Origin: CALKAL01 sp051846895
GTDB taxonomy: Bacteria > Bacillota > Bacilli > Bacillales > Alkalibacillaceae
DNA length: 64,000 nt
Reading direction: 5' to 3'
Assembly: GCA_051846895.1 (NCBI GenBank)
Contig: JBPYCQ010000001.1
Coordinates: 62,001-126,000, forward strand
The notes under the pieces were generated by a model, which saw nothing but the letters and a program-made list of their open reading frames with translations, had not been told where the DNA came from and made no database searches. Positions within the stretch are counted from its first letter, which is position 1. Each line of letters opens with the position of its first letter. The position numbers were made by a program, and so were the translations under genes. Positions 26,979 to 35,056 of this stretch are shown in pieces.

Positions 26979-27425
26979 TTATTCATTTTTTGATTGACAG
27001 TTTTCACATACACCATGGAATGTTAATCGATGATCTTGTACTTTAAATTTCCACTGTGATTCGACCACTTTTTCTACATCACCTAACAAATCTTCTTCAA
27101 TTTCTTTAACTGAACCACATTCAACACAGACGAGATGATGATGAAAATGGTCAGCACCCTCTTTACGCAAGTCGAATCTTGATACCCCATCACCAAAGTT
27201 TATTTTATCAACTACTTTTAGTTCAGATAACAGCTCAAGTGTCCGATAAACAGTTGCAAGTCCAATTTCAGGTGATTTTTCTTTTACGAGGAGGTAAACA
27301 TCTTCTGCACTTAAATGGTCCTCTTCATGCTCAAGTAAAACACGAACTGTTGCTTCGCGCTGTGGAGTTAATTTATAACTTTTAGATTGTAACTCTTGTT
27401 TTATACGTTCTATTCGATTCTCCAC
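26979..27425 (-). CDS. fur: Ferric uptake regulator Fur
   Basis: Iron-responsive repressor (148 aa). The winged helix contains YKLTPQREATVRVLLEHEED (DNA-binding half), and the C-terminal half the metal sites HFHHHLVCVECG and CENC, giving the structural zinc cysteines. The GTG at 27425 lies 7 bases after GGGGG and yields the N-terminus MENRI, as in B. subtilis Fur; upstream in-frame starts are rejected. Its promoter carries a close PerR-box match, which fits the peroxide control of fur known in B. subtilis. Confidence 0.95.
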   Translation of the reverse strand: MENRIERIKQELQSKSYKLTPQREATVRVLLEHEEDHLSAEDVYLLVKEKSPEIGLATVYRTLELLSELKVVDKINFGDGVSRFDLRKEGADHFHHHLVCVECGSVKEIEEDLLGDVEKVVESQWKFKVQDHRLTFHGVCENCQSKNE

Positions 27426-27453
27426 GATCATTCCCCCTCTTGCCCATAAATTA

Positions 27454-27482
27454 ATTATAAGCAAGCGAGGAATGAGTGTCAA
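27454..27482 (-). promoter_or_regulatory. Consensus sigma-A promoter of fur
   Basis: On the minus strand a perfect TTGACA (27477-27482), 17 bases, TATAAT (27454-27459), 28 bases before the GTG start of fur. It is the strongest housekeeping promoter seen in the window. Confidence 0.85.
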
Positions 27483-27483
27483 A

Positions 27484-27498
27484 TTATAATGATTACAA
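27484..27498. promoter_or_regulatory. PerR box next to the fur promoter
   Basis: TTATAATGATTACAA matches the PerR box TTATAATNATTATAA at all but one base. It lies one base upstream of the fur -35. A second, weaker copy (27507-27521, two mismatches) follows. A Fur box is similar in sequence, so autoregulation by Fur is the alternative. Confidence 0.6.
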
Positions 27499-27529
27499 TT
27501 AATATATTATAATTATTATTTATTTATAA

Positions 27530-28159
27530 TTATTTTAGTAACAAATGCATCATTTGACTTGAAAATAATGATTCAATTACTGAGCCTGCAAGGACAATAA
27601 TTAAAGCAATTAAAAAACTTTTAAAATAAAGAGCTGAGGCTTGATTGAACGTGTACGTGTTTTTAGTTCTTGTAATTAACATTCTAATTACATGGATACA
27701 AAAAATCATACTACTAGCTACAATTAATAAATACGCTGGTATGATTAATAAATTTTGTGGAGCAATCGATGTCATAGACAAGAAAAAGCCTTTCCATGTT
27801 AATTGATTAACTAAAAAACCGACAGTAAAACCAATGACAACTCCTTTAGCAAATAAAAGAAACCAAACAATTGGAAGACCGACAAAGGAAAGGCCAAACA
27901 AAAACATAAATGTCATATACTTTCCGTGCGTCCAAAACGTTGAAATAATTTCACTGAATGATAGACTACGGGATTGGTCTGTAAACGACATAAAATATTG
28001 TTCTACAAAAAAGAGTAAATCTTGTTTTTGAACAAAACTTAAACTACCGACCATGCTTGCACCAAATATAACCCCAATGACAAACAAAACGAATAAAAAA
28101 ACATATAAACTTAAATACGGTTCTAGCGTATAAGATGATCCTTTCAACCAACGTTTCAT
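27530..28159 (-). CDS. spoIIM: Stage II sporulation protein M
   Basis: Integral membrane protein (209 aa) of the DMP complex (SpoIID-SpoIIM-SpoIIP), which drives septal peptidoglycan remodelling and engulfment. Five or so spans are visible with the family pattern FGASMVGSLSFVQKQDL in the first loop and FFLSMTSIAPQNLLIIPAY near the middle. The ATG at 28159 follows GGAGG by 7 bases. A weak sigma-E-like sequence (CTATATTC, 11 bases, CATAGGAT) lies upstream. No terminator separates it from endoQ. Confidence 0.92.
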   Translation of the reverse strand: MKRWLKGSSYTLEPYLSLYVFLFVLFVIGVIFGASMVGSLSFVQKQDLLFFVEQYFMSFTDQSRSLSFSEIISTFWTHGKYMTFMFLFGLSFVGLPIVWFLLFAKGVVIGFTVGFLVNQLTWKGFFLSMTSIAPQNLLIIPAYLLIVASSMIFCIHVIRMLITRTKNTYTFNQASALYFKSFLIALIIVLAGSVIESLFSSQMMHLLLK

Positions 28160-28238
28160 TACTGTTCCTCCATTCACTTCTACTCTGTTTTCTACTAAAA
28201 TCCTATGATGGTAGAAATGAATATAGAACAAAACTAGA

Positions 28239-29408
28239 TTAAGTAATTATTTTCCCATACGTCCCGCCGCCACCTGGATGTATTAATAATTCTCCTTTTC
28301 TTAATTGAATAATTCTTTTTGCAATCACGTCATTACTAGCCGCAATTAATTGTTCACTTGTTGCCTCATGGATAATATACATATCATGTTTAAGTGTTTC
28401 TCTTAATTTCGCTAACGTTTTAGGTCCTAAGCCCGGAATATACTCTAGTGGAACTTGGTGTATATAAGGTGGCCTTATTCGCAATGCTCCGTCAGATTGT
28501 TTTAATTCTTTTATTCGTTCACTTACCCCTTTAACGATTTGATTTGAACCACAATTCGGACAGATTGGTACTTTTTTATTCAAAGGTTCATGGCAGTTTC
28601 TACAAATAGTCGTATAATATTTTCCGAGTTTAGGATTCATCCCGTAATTAGCGATAATTTTTCTACCTTCTGTTTCCGATAAAGCTTTTTTTAACTCTAA
28701 AAAAGTAGGCGCCTGTAGCTGTAATGCTTGATATTCACGGCCAATCTTCTCTAATGAATGAGCATCGGAATTCGTTAAAAATGTATATGAATTAAGCTCA
28801 GCAATTGTTTCAGCCATACTCGTATCTGAACTTAGACCTAACTCAACAGCATCGATTAATTCTGGAATAAATACTTCATTTAAACTTTCTTTGACGCCCT
28901 TTCCATACATGCTTTTAAACGGTGTAAACACATGTGCAGGGATAAAGAGGCCATCAAGCTCTTTTACTTTCTTCTGAAGCGATTGTGCGTCAATATACAT
29001 TCGTTGAGAACTCAACGTCGGATTTTTCACATAGTCCCTATACCACTTGGCAAATTGCCGCATCGTATCAATTGTTGGAAGAAAGCAAAGAACATGAATC
29101 GGACCTGAGCAATGATCGTCGTATATTTCTATTTCAGAGCCGAGAATAAGTGTTACGTTACCATTTGACACACCACCATCTGGAAGCTCATAACATGTCC
29201 CTTTATCTACTAATTGAACGATTTCTTCTATAACTTGTGGGACATGAGAATCAATGACTCCAACAAGATCGATTCCTTTTTTATCCTCTACGTAATGAAA
29301 AATATTCGTCATCGTTAAATGATTGGATGCTGTTATTTTTACCGGCGCACCATACATCGTTCGACCAATATGAATGTGTAAATCAGCATAATAAGTATTA
29401 AATGTCAT
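28239..29408 (-). CDS. Endonuclease Q-type DNA repair nuclease (YqxK family)
   Basis: Protein of 389 aa with an N-terminal PHP phosphoesterase domain (DLHIHIGRTMYG at the start, further His/Asp ligands in IDSHVPQVI, HVFTPFK and TNSDAHSLEKIGRE), a four-cysteine zinc finger (C-x2-C in CRNCHEPL and C-x2-C in CPNCG), and a helix-hairpin-helix (PGLGPKTLAKL). This domain order is that of endonuclease Q, which cuts DNA 5' of deaminated bases or abasic sites in Thermococcales and some bacilli; B. subtilis YqxK is the syntenic homologue. It overlaps nudF by 4 bases (ATGA). Specificity here is inferred from domains only. Confidence 0.85.
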   Translation of the reverse strand: MTFNTYYADLHIHIGRTMYGAPVKITASNHLTMTNIFHYVEDKKGIDLVGVIDSHVPQVIEEIVQLVDKGTCYELPDGGVSNGNVTLILGSEIEIYDDHCSGPIHVLCFLPTIDTMRQFAKWYRDYVKNPTLSSQRMYIDAQSLQKKVKELDGLFIPAHVFTPFKSMYGKGVKESLNEVFIPELIDAVELGLSSDTSMAETIAELNSYTFLTNSDAHSLEKIGREYQALQLQAPTFLELKKALSETEGRKIIANYGMNPKLGKYYTTICRNCHEPLNKKVPICPNCGSNQIVKGVSERIKELKQSDGALRIRPPYIHQVPLEYIPGLGPKTLAKLRETLKHDMYIIHEATSEQLIAASNDVIAKRIIQLRKGELLIHPGGGGTYGKIIT

Positions 29409-29953
29409 CGTTGCTCATCCTTTTGTAGAAAATAGTAAATGGCATGAATTGTTTTGGCATCGTGAATTCGTTCTTCTTTTATAAGCTGTAATGCTTCTTC
29501 TGCGCTTACTTCTATAAGTTCAACAAATTCATCTTCATCTCCATCCAACGCATCAGTGACTTTATGTAAGCCTGTTGCTTCATACAAATATATTATTTCA
29601 TTAGCAAATCCTGGTGAAGTGTAATAAGACATCACAAACGACAACTGATCTGCTTGATATGATGTTTCCTCTTCTAATTCCCGTGCAGCGGTTATTTCGG
29701 GTTTTTCTCCTTTTTCTAATTTGCCTGCTGGAATTTCAATTATACTTTTTTCTAAAGCTTTTCGGTATTGCTCCACCATGACAATTTTATTTTCATCTGT
29801 AACAGCAAGAATAGCTACAGCTCCTGGGTGAGTTACAATTTCCCTTTTTGACGTTTTTCCGTTTGGTAGTTCAACATCATCCACCTGAACGTCGATGATT
29901 TTCCCTTTGTATATATGGTTTGTAGCGATTGTTTTTTCTTCAAACTTTTTCAT
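29405..29953 (-). CDS. nudF: ADP-ribose pyrophosphatase NudF
   Basis: Nudix hydrolase (182 aa) splitting ADP-ribose to AMP and ribose-5-phosphate. The Nudix box begins at GKLEKGEKPEITAAREL and continues with EEETSY; the C-terminal part is typical of the ADP-ribose subfamily. GGAGG lies 9 bases before the ATG. It is translationally coupled to the endonuclease Q-type gene; a shared role in nucleotide damage control is possible but unproven. Confidence 0.92.
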   Translation of the reverse strand: MKKFEEKTIATNHIYKGKIIDVQVDDVELPNGKTSKREIVTHPGAVAILAVTDENKIVMVEQYRKALEKSIIEIPAGKLEKGEKPEITAARELEEETSYQADQLSFVMSYYTSPGFANEIIYLYEATGLHKVTDALDGDEDEFVELIEVSAEEALQLIKEERIHDAKTIHAIYYFLQKDEQR

Positions 29954-30050
29954 TAATTAAAACCTCCTCATTTTTATTTTAACAGGCATTTACTATCATT
30001 TGTATTACGGTCTCTTTTAATCTTAAAATAGAGTAAAGGAGTTGAAAGTA

Positions 30051-30974
30051 ATGAACAAACGACAATTAGGTAACTCAGAACTTTACATCTCTGAAATTGG
30101 TCTTGGGTGTATGAGCCTTGGAACAGATGAAGTGAAGGCTAAATCAATTATCGATACAGCGCTTGATTCAGGCATTAATTATTTAGATACGGCTGATTTA
30201 TATGATTTTGGCAAAAATGAAAAAATTGTTGGGCAAGCGATTAAAGGCAAACGAGATCAAGTGATTATCGGGACTAAAGGTGGAAATCATTTTGAAGCGA
30301 ATCAAGATGGTTGGTATTGGGATCCATCTAAAGCCTATTTAAAAGAAGCGTTCAAAAATAGTTTGCTACGTTTGGGACTAGATTATGTTGATTTGTACCA
30401 GCTACATGGTGGAACGATTGAAGACCCAACCGATGAAGTAATTGAGCTATTTGAAGAATTAAAACAAGAAGGTTTGATTCGTTATTACGGAATCTCTTCA
30501 ATTCGTCCTAATGTCATTAAAAGATTTTTACAAACTTCTAATTTATCGAGCATTATGATGCAATATAGCATCATTGACAGGCGACCAGAGGAATTTTTAG
30601 ATCTCATTCACGAGCACGGTGTTAGTGTTGTTGTACGTGGAGCTTTAGGAAAAGGCATGCTAACAGAACATGGAATCAATATATGGAAGAAAAAAGGACA
30701 AAAAGGATTTCTAGATTACGATGCCCATGAATTAAAAAATATTATCACCGGGCTTGAACAGTTAGCTAATGAAGCTGGTGTCACTACTCAATCGTTAGCG
30801 ATCGGCTACACGTTGAAACACCCTGCTATAAGTAGTTTGATTTTAGGTGCTAGCAAGCAAGAACAAATTATTGAAAATGTTAAAGCTTATTATGAGTCTT
30901 TTATTTCTGATGATATTTTTGAAAAGATTAAACAAATGACTAAAAAAAATCAATATGACAGCCACCGTGATTGA
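30051..30974 (+). CDS. yqkF: Aldo-keto reductase (YqkF-like)
   Basis: NAD(P)H-dependent oxidoreductase of 307 aa with the AKR TIM barrel. The catalytic set is Asp and Tyr in NYLDTADLYDFGKNE, Lys in IGTKGGNH and His in LYQLHGG; the coenzyme loop near the C-terminus reads LGASKQEQI. A TTG three codons upstream abuts GGAG; the ATG at 30051 has a 9-base spacing. It diverges from nudF, as yqkF does in B. subtilis. Its physiological substrate is unknown. Confidence 0.88.
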   Translation: MNKRQLGNSELYISEIGLGCMSLGTDEVKAKSIIDTALDSGINYLDTADLYDFGKNEKIVGQAIKGKRDQVIIGTKGGNHFEANQDGWYWDPSKAYLKEAFKNSLLRLGLDYVDLYQLHGGTIEDPTDEVIELFEELKQEGLIRYYGISSIRPNVIKRFLQTSNLSSIMMQYSIIDRRPEEFLDLIHEHGVSVVVRGALGKGMLTEHGINIWKKKGQKGFLDYDAHELKNIITGLEQLANEAGVTTQSLAIGYTLKHPAISSLILGASKQEQIIENVKAYYESFISDDIFEKIKQMTKKNQYDSHRD

Positions 30975-31044
30975 CACACCCTTCAAATTTTGTTGGGTTT
31001 ATTTTCCTTTTTATACTTTTTAAACTTAAAGGAGGTTGGCCGTG

Positions 31045-31368
31045 ATGCCGTTAGAACAAGAGATGCCTTCCTTTTTAACCGTAGGGTTCATTGTTGTGGT
31101 TGTCATTTTTTCTTTAATGACCATCATATTATGGGTAAAAAACAAAAAATACAGTTCAGCTTATGTCGCTATTTTATTGCACTTATTATTGTTAGCCGTT
31201 GCCTTTTATTTTTTCATCAATGCCATCACGTTAGAGATCGATTACAATCATCCAATGGCTTCCGAAGAAAATTCATTGAATATATGGATGGCAAGTGGCT
31301 TTTGGGGTTTGAGTATGCTCACCCTCCTTTTTGCCGTGTTTAGATTCACATCATTGTTAAAAAAGTAA
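31045..31368 (+). CDS. Small three-span membrane protein, unrecognised
   Basis: Predicted 107-aa membrane protein I cannot assign to a family. Three hydrophobic spans are visible (about residues 9-28, 36-58 and 80-102), separated by a short basic loop (KNKKY) and a longer acidic stretch (EIDYNHPMASEEN). The ATG at 31045 lies 9 bases after GGAGG; a GTG one codon earlier is also possible. It lies 70 bases after yqkF on the same strand and is followed by a clear terminator, so it is expressed alone or with yqkF. Confidence 0.7.
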   Translation: MPLEQEMPSFLTVGFIVVVVIFSLMTIILWVKNKKYSSAYVAILLHLLLLAVAFYFFINAITLEIDYNHPMASEENSLNIWMASGFWGLSMLTLLFAVFRFTSLLKK

Positions 31369-31385
31369 ACTTTATTTTACTCTCC

Positions 31386-31411
31386 GACCTCGTATGAAGA
31401 GGTCTTTTTTT
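31386..31411 (+). terminator. Terminator after the small membrane protein gene
   Basis: GACCTC (31386-31391) pairs with GAGGTC (31399-31404) across a 7-base loop, followed by seven T residues. Confidence 0.85.
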
Positions 31412-31429
31412 GTATGTATGAAATTGCCA

Positions 31430-31459
31430 TTGATAATAGACCGTATGTTCGTATATAAT
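31430..31459 (+). promoter_or_regulatory. Sigma-A promoter of the polY2-yolD operon
   Basis: TTGATA (31430-31435), 18 bases, TATAAT (31454-31459). It starts right after the preceding terminator, and the LexA box lies 7 bases past the -10, so repressor binding would block the start site. Confidence 0.7.
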
Positions 31460-31466
31460 ATATAAA

Positions 31467-31480
31467 CGAACACAAGTTCC
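31467..31480 (+). promoter_or_regulatory. LexA (DinR) SOS box upstream of polY2
   Basis: CGAACACAAGTTCC fits the Bacillus SOS box CGAACRNRYGTTYC at all positions but one. A degenerate second half-site, GTTCG, occurs at 31447-31451 between the -35 and -10. Confidence 0.75.
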
Positions 31481-31502
31481 ATTATTTAAAGGGGCATGCA
31501 AC

Positions 31503-32732
31503 ATGGGTAAAGTCATTTTTTTAGTCGACATGCAGTCATTTTACGCTTCGGTAGAAAAAGCAAAAGACTCAAGACTCAAAAATAAACCTGTCATTGTAGC
31601 GGGGGACCCTGAAAGACGAAGTGGGATTATTTTAGCTGCTTGTCCAATTGCTAAAACGTACGGAATAAAAACAGCTGAAGCGGTTTGGGAGGCCAAACAA
31701 AAATGTCCAGACGCTATTATTGTCAGACCTCATATGCAGCTTTATATTGAGTTGTCATATCAAATAACGAAAATATTAGAACGCTTCACAGATCTTGTTG
31801 AAGTTTTTTCAATCGATGAACAATTTATGGACGTATCGGGAAGTGTTCACTTATTTGGTAGCCCATTTGAAATCGCCAAAAAAATTCAAGAGGAAATTCA
31901 AGAAGAACTTGGTGTGTATGCACGTGTCGGCATGGGTCCGAACAAAATATTAGCCAAAATTGCTTGTGATGCTTTTGCGAAAAAAAATAGTGAAGGCATT
32001 TTTCTATTAAACAAGAAAAATATGAAAGAAACGATGTGGAAACTGCCGATTCATAAAATGTTTGGGGTTGGTAGTCGAATGCGGCGTCACCTTGAACGTA
32101 TGGGAATTCAAACTATTGGTGATTTAGCGAACTATCCTGTCCACTATTTAAAGAAAAGATGGGGCATTAACGGTGAAGTGCTTTGGCAAATAGCAAATGG
32201 GATTGACTATTCCCCTGTTACGACAAAAACACACGATAAACAAAAGGCAATTGGCCATCATATGACACTTCCAAGAGATTATGAAACATTAGAGGATATT
32301 AAAGTAGTGCTCCTTGAGCTTTCTGAAGAAGTCGCTAAGCGAGCTCGTGCCCAAAACTACCGTGGCCATACTGTCAGTATCGGTGTGCGCGGAGCTAATT
32401 TTGATATGCCTACAGGTTTTCACCGACAAATTAAGCTCACCTCCCCCACTAACTTTGGGATGGATATTTTTCATGCGATCTTTAAATTATTTTGCAAATT
32501 TTGGGATGGGCTACCCATACGTAGTGTTGGAGTGGCTTTATCACAGCTGCAAGAAGCCGATTTTTATCAACTTGATCTATTTGACCCTTCTATAAAAAAG
32601 GACCAATTAAGTTCGGCAATGGATGACATTCGATTAAAATTCGGACCAACAGCTATTGTTCGTGCGTCATCATTAGGACCAGCTGGGCAAGTATTTGACC
32701 GGGCGAAAAAAATTGGTGGACATTACAAATAG
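31503..32732 (+). CDS. SOS-inducible Y-family DNA polymerase (YqjW/UvrX type)
   Basis: Translesion polymerase of 409 aa. The palm has the metal-binding Asp in FLVDMQSFYASVE and SIDEQFMDVSGS; the steric-gate region, thumb with HhH motifs (MFGVGSRMRRHLERMGI) and little-finger domain follow. The SIDE motif is kept. It belongs to the PolY2/UvrX branch found with YolD-like partners, distinct from the DinB-type enzyme elsewhere in this window. AGGGG lies just upstream of the ATG. It forms an SOS operon with the yolD-like gene 11 bases downstream. Confidence 0.92.
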   Translation: MGKVIFLVDMQSFYASVEKAKDSRLKNKPVIVAGDPERRSGIILAACPIAKTYGIKTAEAVWEAKQKCPDAIIVRPHMQLYIELSYQITKILERFTDLVEVFSIDEQFMDVSGSVHLFGSPFEIAKKIQEEIQEELGVYARVGMGPNKILAKIACDAFAKKNSEGIFLLNKKNMKETMWKLPIHKMFGVGSRMRRHLERMGIQTIGDLANYPVHYLKKRWGINGEVLWQIANGIDYSPVTTKTHDKQKAIGHHMTLPRDYETLEDIKVVLLELSEEVAKRARAQNYRGHTVSIGVRGANFDMPTGFHRQIKLTSPTNFGMDIFHAIFKLFCKFWDGLPIRSVGVALSQLQEADFYQLDLFDPSIKKDQLSSAMDDIRLKFGPTAIVRASSLGPAGQVFDRAKKIGGHYK

Positions 32733-32743
32733 AGGTGATATCA

Positions 32744-33100
32744 TTGAAAGCTAATAAATTAACAAAAGGCCATAATTTAATGTGGGAATCAAGCAGGATG
32801 ATGTTACCAGAGCATAAAGAAGTTATAAGAGAACATCAAAAGAAATTAACTAAAAAAGAAAAACCACTTCTTGATGAACAAGAAGTTGAAGTGATGGAAA
32901 GACAAATTTTAAATGCTATCCAGTTTGAAAAAGATGTTGAAGTGCATCTATTTCATCCTTATGAGACCATCACTTTAACCGGGAAGATAATGAAAATAAA
33001 CCCGCAGCAACGACGAATTAAGCTAAAAATGAAGAGTGACATTGAATGGCTGACAATAGATGATATAACTTATTTTGAAATTAAAGATTCAAACTTTTAA
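32744..33100 (+). CDS. YolD-like protein
   Basis: YolD-family protein of 118 aa. The N-terminal motif LMWESSRMMLPEHKE is the family signature; the C-terminal half looks like a small beta domain. YolD-like proteins are almost always encoded beside UvrX-type Y-family polymerases and are thought to be UmuD-like accessory factors; biochemical proof is thin. A GTG at 32735 lacks a binding site, while the TTG at 32744 lies 6 bases after AGAGGTG, so TTG is chosen. Confidence 0.85.
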   Translation: MKANKLTKGHNLMWESSRMMLPEHKEVIREHQKKLTKKEKPLLDEQEVEVMERQILNAIQFEKDVEVHLFHPYETITLTGKIMKINPQQRRIKLKMKSDIEWLTIDDITYFEIKDSNF

Positions 33101-33130
33101 CGCCCTGACTTTATTTGGAGTTAGGGCGTT
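33099..33130 (+). terminator. Terminator of the polY2-yolD operon
   Basis: AACGCCCTGAC (33099-33109) pairs with GTTAGGGCGTT (33120-33130) with one G-T pair. The stem overlaps the yolD stop codon and can also serve the convergent MBL-fold gene. Confidence 0.7.
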
Positions 33131-33150
33131 ATTTAATTATTTAAAAATAG

Positions 33151-34119
33151 CTAACATCTATTTTTTGCCTGATACAATACATGACGGGAGTCTACTACTA
33201 CCTTTTCAACTTCGTCAATAGACACTAAATAATCCAACTGACCAATCGTCTCAGACATTGTTAAACCAAATTGTTTCTCATAATGCTTCGGAAATAACCA
33301 TTTACAAATGTCAAATGGTGATAATGGTTCATCTCGTAACAAATCTAAAACCTTATTAGCTCGTTTCTCTTGTTTTTCCAATCGATCATAAATTAACGGC
33401 TCATGGCCAGTAAATATTTCTCCATGACCTGGAAAAATAGTTTTCACAGGATAATCTAAGATTTTCTTCATCGATTGACGATAGTGTAACAACGGTTTCG
33501 GTCGCTCCTCCCCCTTATTGTACGGTGGTTCAAGTAAAGGGTTTGATGAAATTTGTTTAATTAAAAAATCACCACCAATTAGTGTGCCCGTTTTCTCATC
33601 TAAAAAAGACAAGTGGCTTTCAGCGTGCCCAGGAGTTTCAATGACCAAGAATGATGGAAGATGTGGAATATAATCTCCTTCCTTCAATATTCCCGTTAAC
33701 TCACCTTTGGCAGAATGGATAAAAGTATCCTCAACTGTTTTTTCAATATGACGCAAATCATCAGGAACATTCCATAATTCATATAATTGATTAAAAAATG
33801 AAATATAATTTTTAAAATAAGTCTCATCACGCGTTAACCAAAAATCAACCAACTCATGACCATATACATTTTCTACACGTTCTAATCGGTCGATTAAACC
33901 CGTGTGATCTGGATGATGGTGAGTTAAAACAACTTGTTGAATATCATTCGGAACTAAACCAATGTTTTTAAGTTGATTAACAAAAGATGTCCAAGCTTCT
34001 TCTGTATTGACCCCCGCATCAAACATGGTCACCGTATCACCAACATGAATGTATGTATGAACATCTCCTACTGCATACGGAGTTGGTACTGTTAATTGAT
34101 GTATTTTATTTTGTGTCAT
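33151..34119 (-). CDS. MBL-fold metallohydrolase (YqjP-like)
   Basis: Soluble metallo-beta-lactamase-fold hydrolase of 322 aa. The dinuclear metal motif is LTHHHPDHTGL, with further ligands in ETPGHAESHLS, GGDFLI and IFPGHG. A C-terminal extension of about 90 residues resembles the winged-helix tail of the LACTB2-like subgroup. The ATG at 34119 follows GGAGG by 7 bases; the longer frame has no binding site. Substrate unknown; thioesterase or glyoxalase II-like activity is only a guess. Confidence 0.85.
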   Translation of the reverse strand: MTQNKIHQLTVPTPYAVGDVHTYIHVGDTVTMFDAGVNTEEAWTSFVNQLKNIGLVPNDIQQVVLTHHHPDHTGLIDRLERVENVYGHELVDFWLTRDETYFKNYISFFNQLYELWNVPDDLRHIEKTVEDTFIHSAKGELTGILKEGDYIPHLPSFLVIETPGHAESHLSFLDEKTGTLIGGDFLIKQISSNPLLEPPYNKGEERPKPLLHYRQSMKKILDYPVKTIFPGHGEIFTGHEPLIYDRLEKQEKRANKVLDLLRDEPLSPFDICKWLFPKHYEKQFGLTMSETIGQLDYLVSIDEVEKVVVDSRHVLYQAKNRC

Positions 34120-34156
34120 ATGAAAGCCTCCAAAAAATGAATCGTTATTCAGTGAT

Positions 34157-34186
34157 ATTATACTACAAAAACAGTTCGGCAACCAA
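34157..34186 (-). promoter_or_regulatory. Candidate sigma-A promoter of the MBL-fold gene
   Basis: On the minus strand TTGGTT (34181-34186), 18 bases, TATAAT (34157-34162), 37 bases before the start codon. Confidence 0.5.
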
Positions 34187-34206
34187 GCAGAAGCTGTCAT
34201 GATTAA

Positions 34207-34235
34207 TTGACTTTTATAAAAAATTCGCCGACAAT
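34207..34235 (+). promoter_or_regulatory. Candidate sigma-A promoter of the yqiK-namA-rnz-aldH operon
   Basis: TTGACT (34207-34212), 17 bases, GACAAT (34230-34235). It faces away from the MBL-fold gene and lies 76 bases before the first start codon. Confidence 0.45.
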
Positions 34236-34311
34236 CATAAAAGAGATAGATAGTTAGTAAAAATGATTAACGATGGTAATGCTTTAATTAGCATTGAAAG
34301 AGGTGTTACTT

Positions 34312-35043
34312 ATGGAAATTTTCGCCCATAGAGGAGCGAGTAAATATGCACCTGAAAATACGATGCCTGCATTTAAACTTGCTAAAAAACTTGGAGCAGA
34401 TGGAATAGAACTTGATGTTCAATTAACAAAAGATGACGTCCCTGTCATTATTCATGATGAAAATATACGACGTACAACAAATGGCACAGGATTTGTTCAA
34501 GATTATACGTTGGAACAATTGAAGCAATTAGACGCTGGTTATTGGTTTTCTAGACGTTTTATCGAAACACCAATCGTATCATTACAAGAATTTCTAGATT
34601 GGTTTGTAACGACGAACTTATTATTAAACGTAGAATTAAAAACTAACGTTATAGAGTATCCTTTAATAGAAAAATATGTGTTACAACTTATTCATAATTA
34701 TGAAGTTCAAGATCGTACAATTATTTCAAGTTTTAATCCAAATTCAATTAAAAGAGTTAGAGAATTAGATCCAAAAATTAATCTGGCATGGTTAACAAAA
34801 ATGCCAATTCGAAAAGCTGATGAATTCATGACTGAAATAGGGGCCAACCAAGCACATGTAAAAGCACGTTTATTATCTTCTAAAATGGTGAAACATATGA
34901 TTCAACACGACATTCCATTAAGAGTTTATACGGTAAATCGATTGAGTACGTTGAGAAAATGCATGAGACTACAGGTCGATGGGATTTTTACAGACGTACC
35001 TGATATTATGAAAAATTTCATCCAAACAGCATCGAAATCATAA
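34312..35043 (+). CDS. yqiK: Glycerophosphodiester phosphodiesterase (YqiK-like)
   Basis: GDPD-family TIM-barrel enzyme (243 aa) hydrolysing glycerophosphodiesters to glycerol-3-phosphate and an alcohol. Catalytic signatures are AHRGASKYAPENTMPAF and GIELDVQLTKDDVPVIIHD. There is no signal peptide, so it is cytosolic, unlike secreted GlpQ. The ATG at 34312 follows AGAGGTG. It is the first gene of a four-gene plus-strand operon with 12-15 base gaps. Confidence 0.9.
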   Translation: MEIFAHRGASKYAPENTMPAFKLAKKLGADGIELDVQLTKDDVPVIIHDENIRRTTNGTGFVQDYTLEQLKQLDAGYWFSRRFIETPIVSLQEFLDWFVTTNLLLNVELKTNVIEYPLIEKYVLQLIHNYEVQDRTIISSFNPNSIKRVRELDPKINLAWLTKMPIRKADEFMTEIGANQAHVKARLLSSKMVKHMIQHDIPLRVYTVNRLSTLRKCMRLQVDGIFTDVPDIMKNFIQTASKS

Positions 35044-35056
35044 AGGGGTTATTTTT

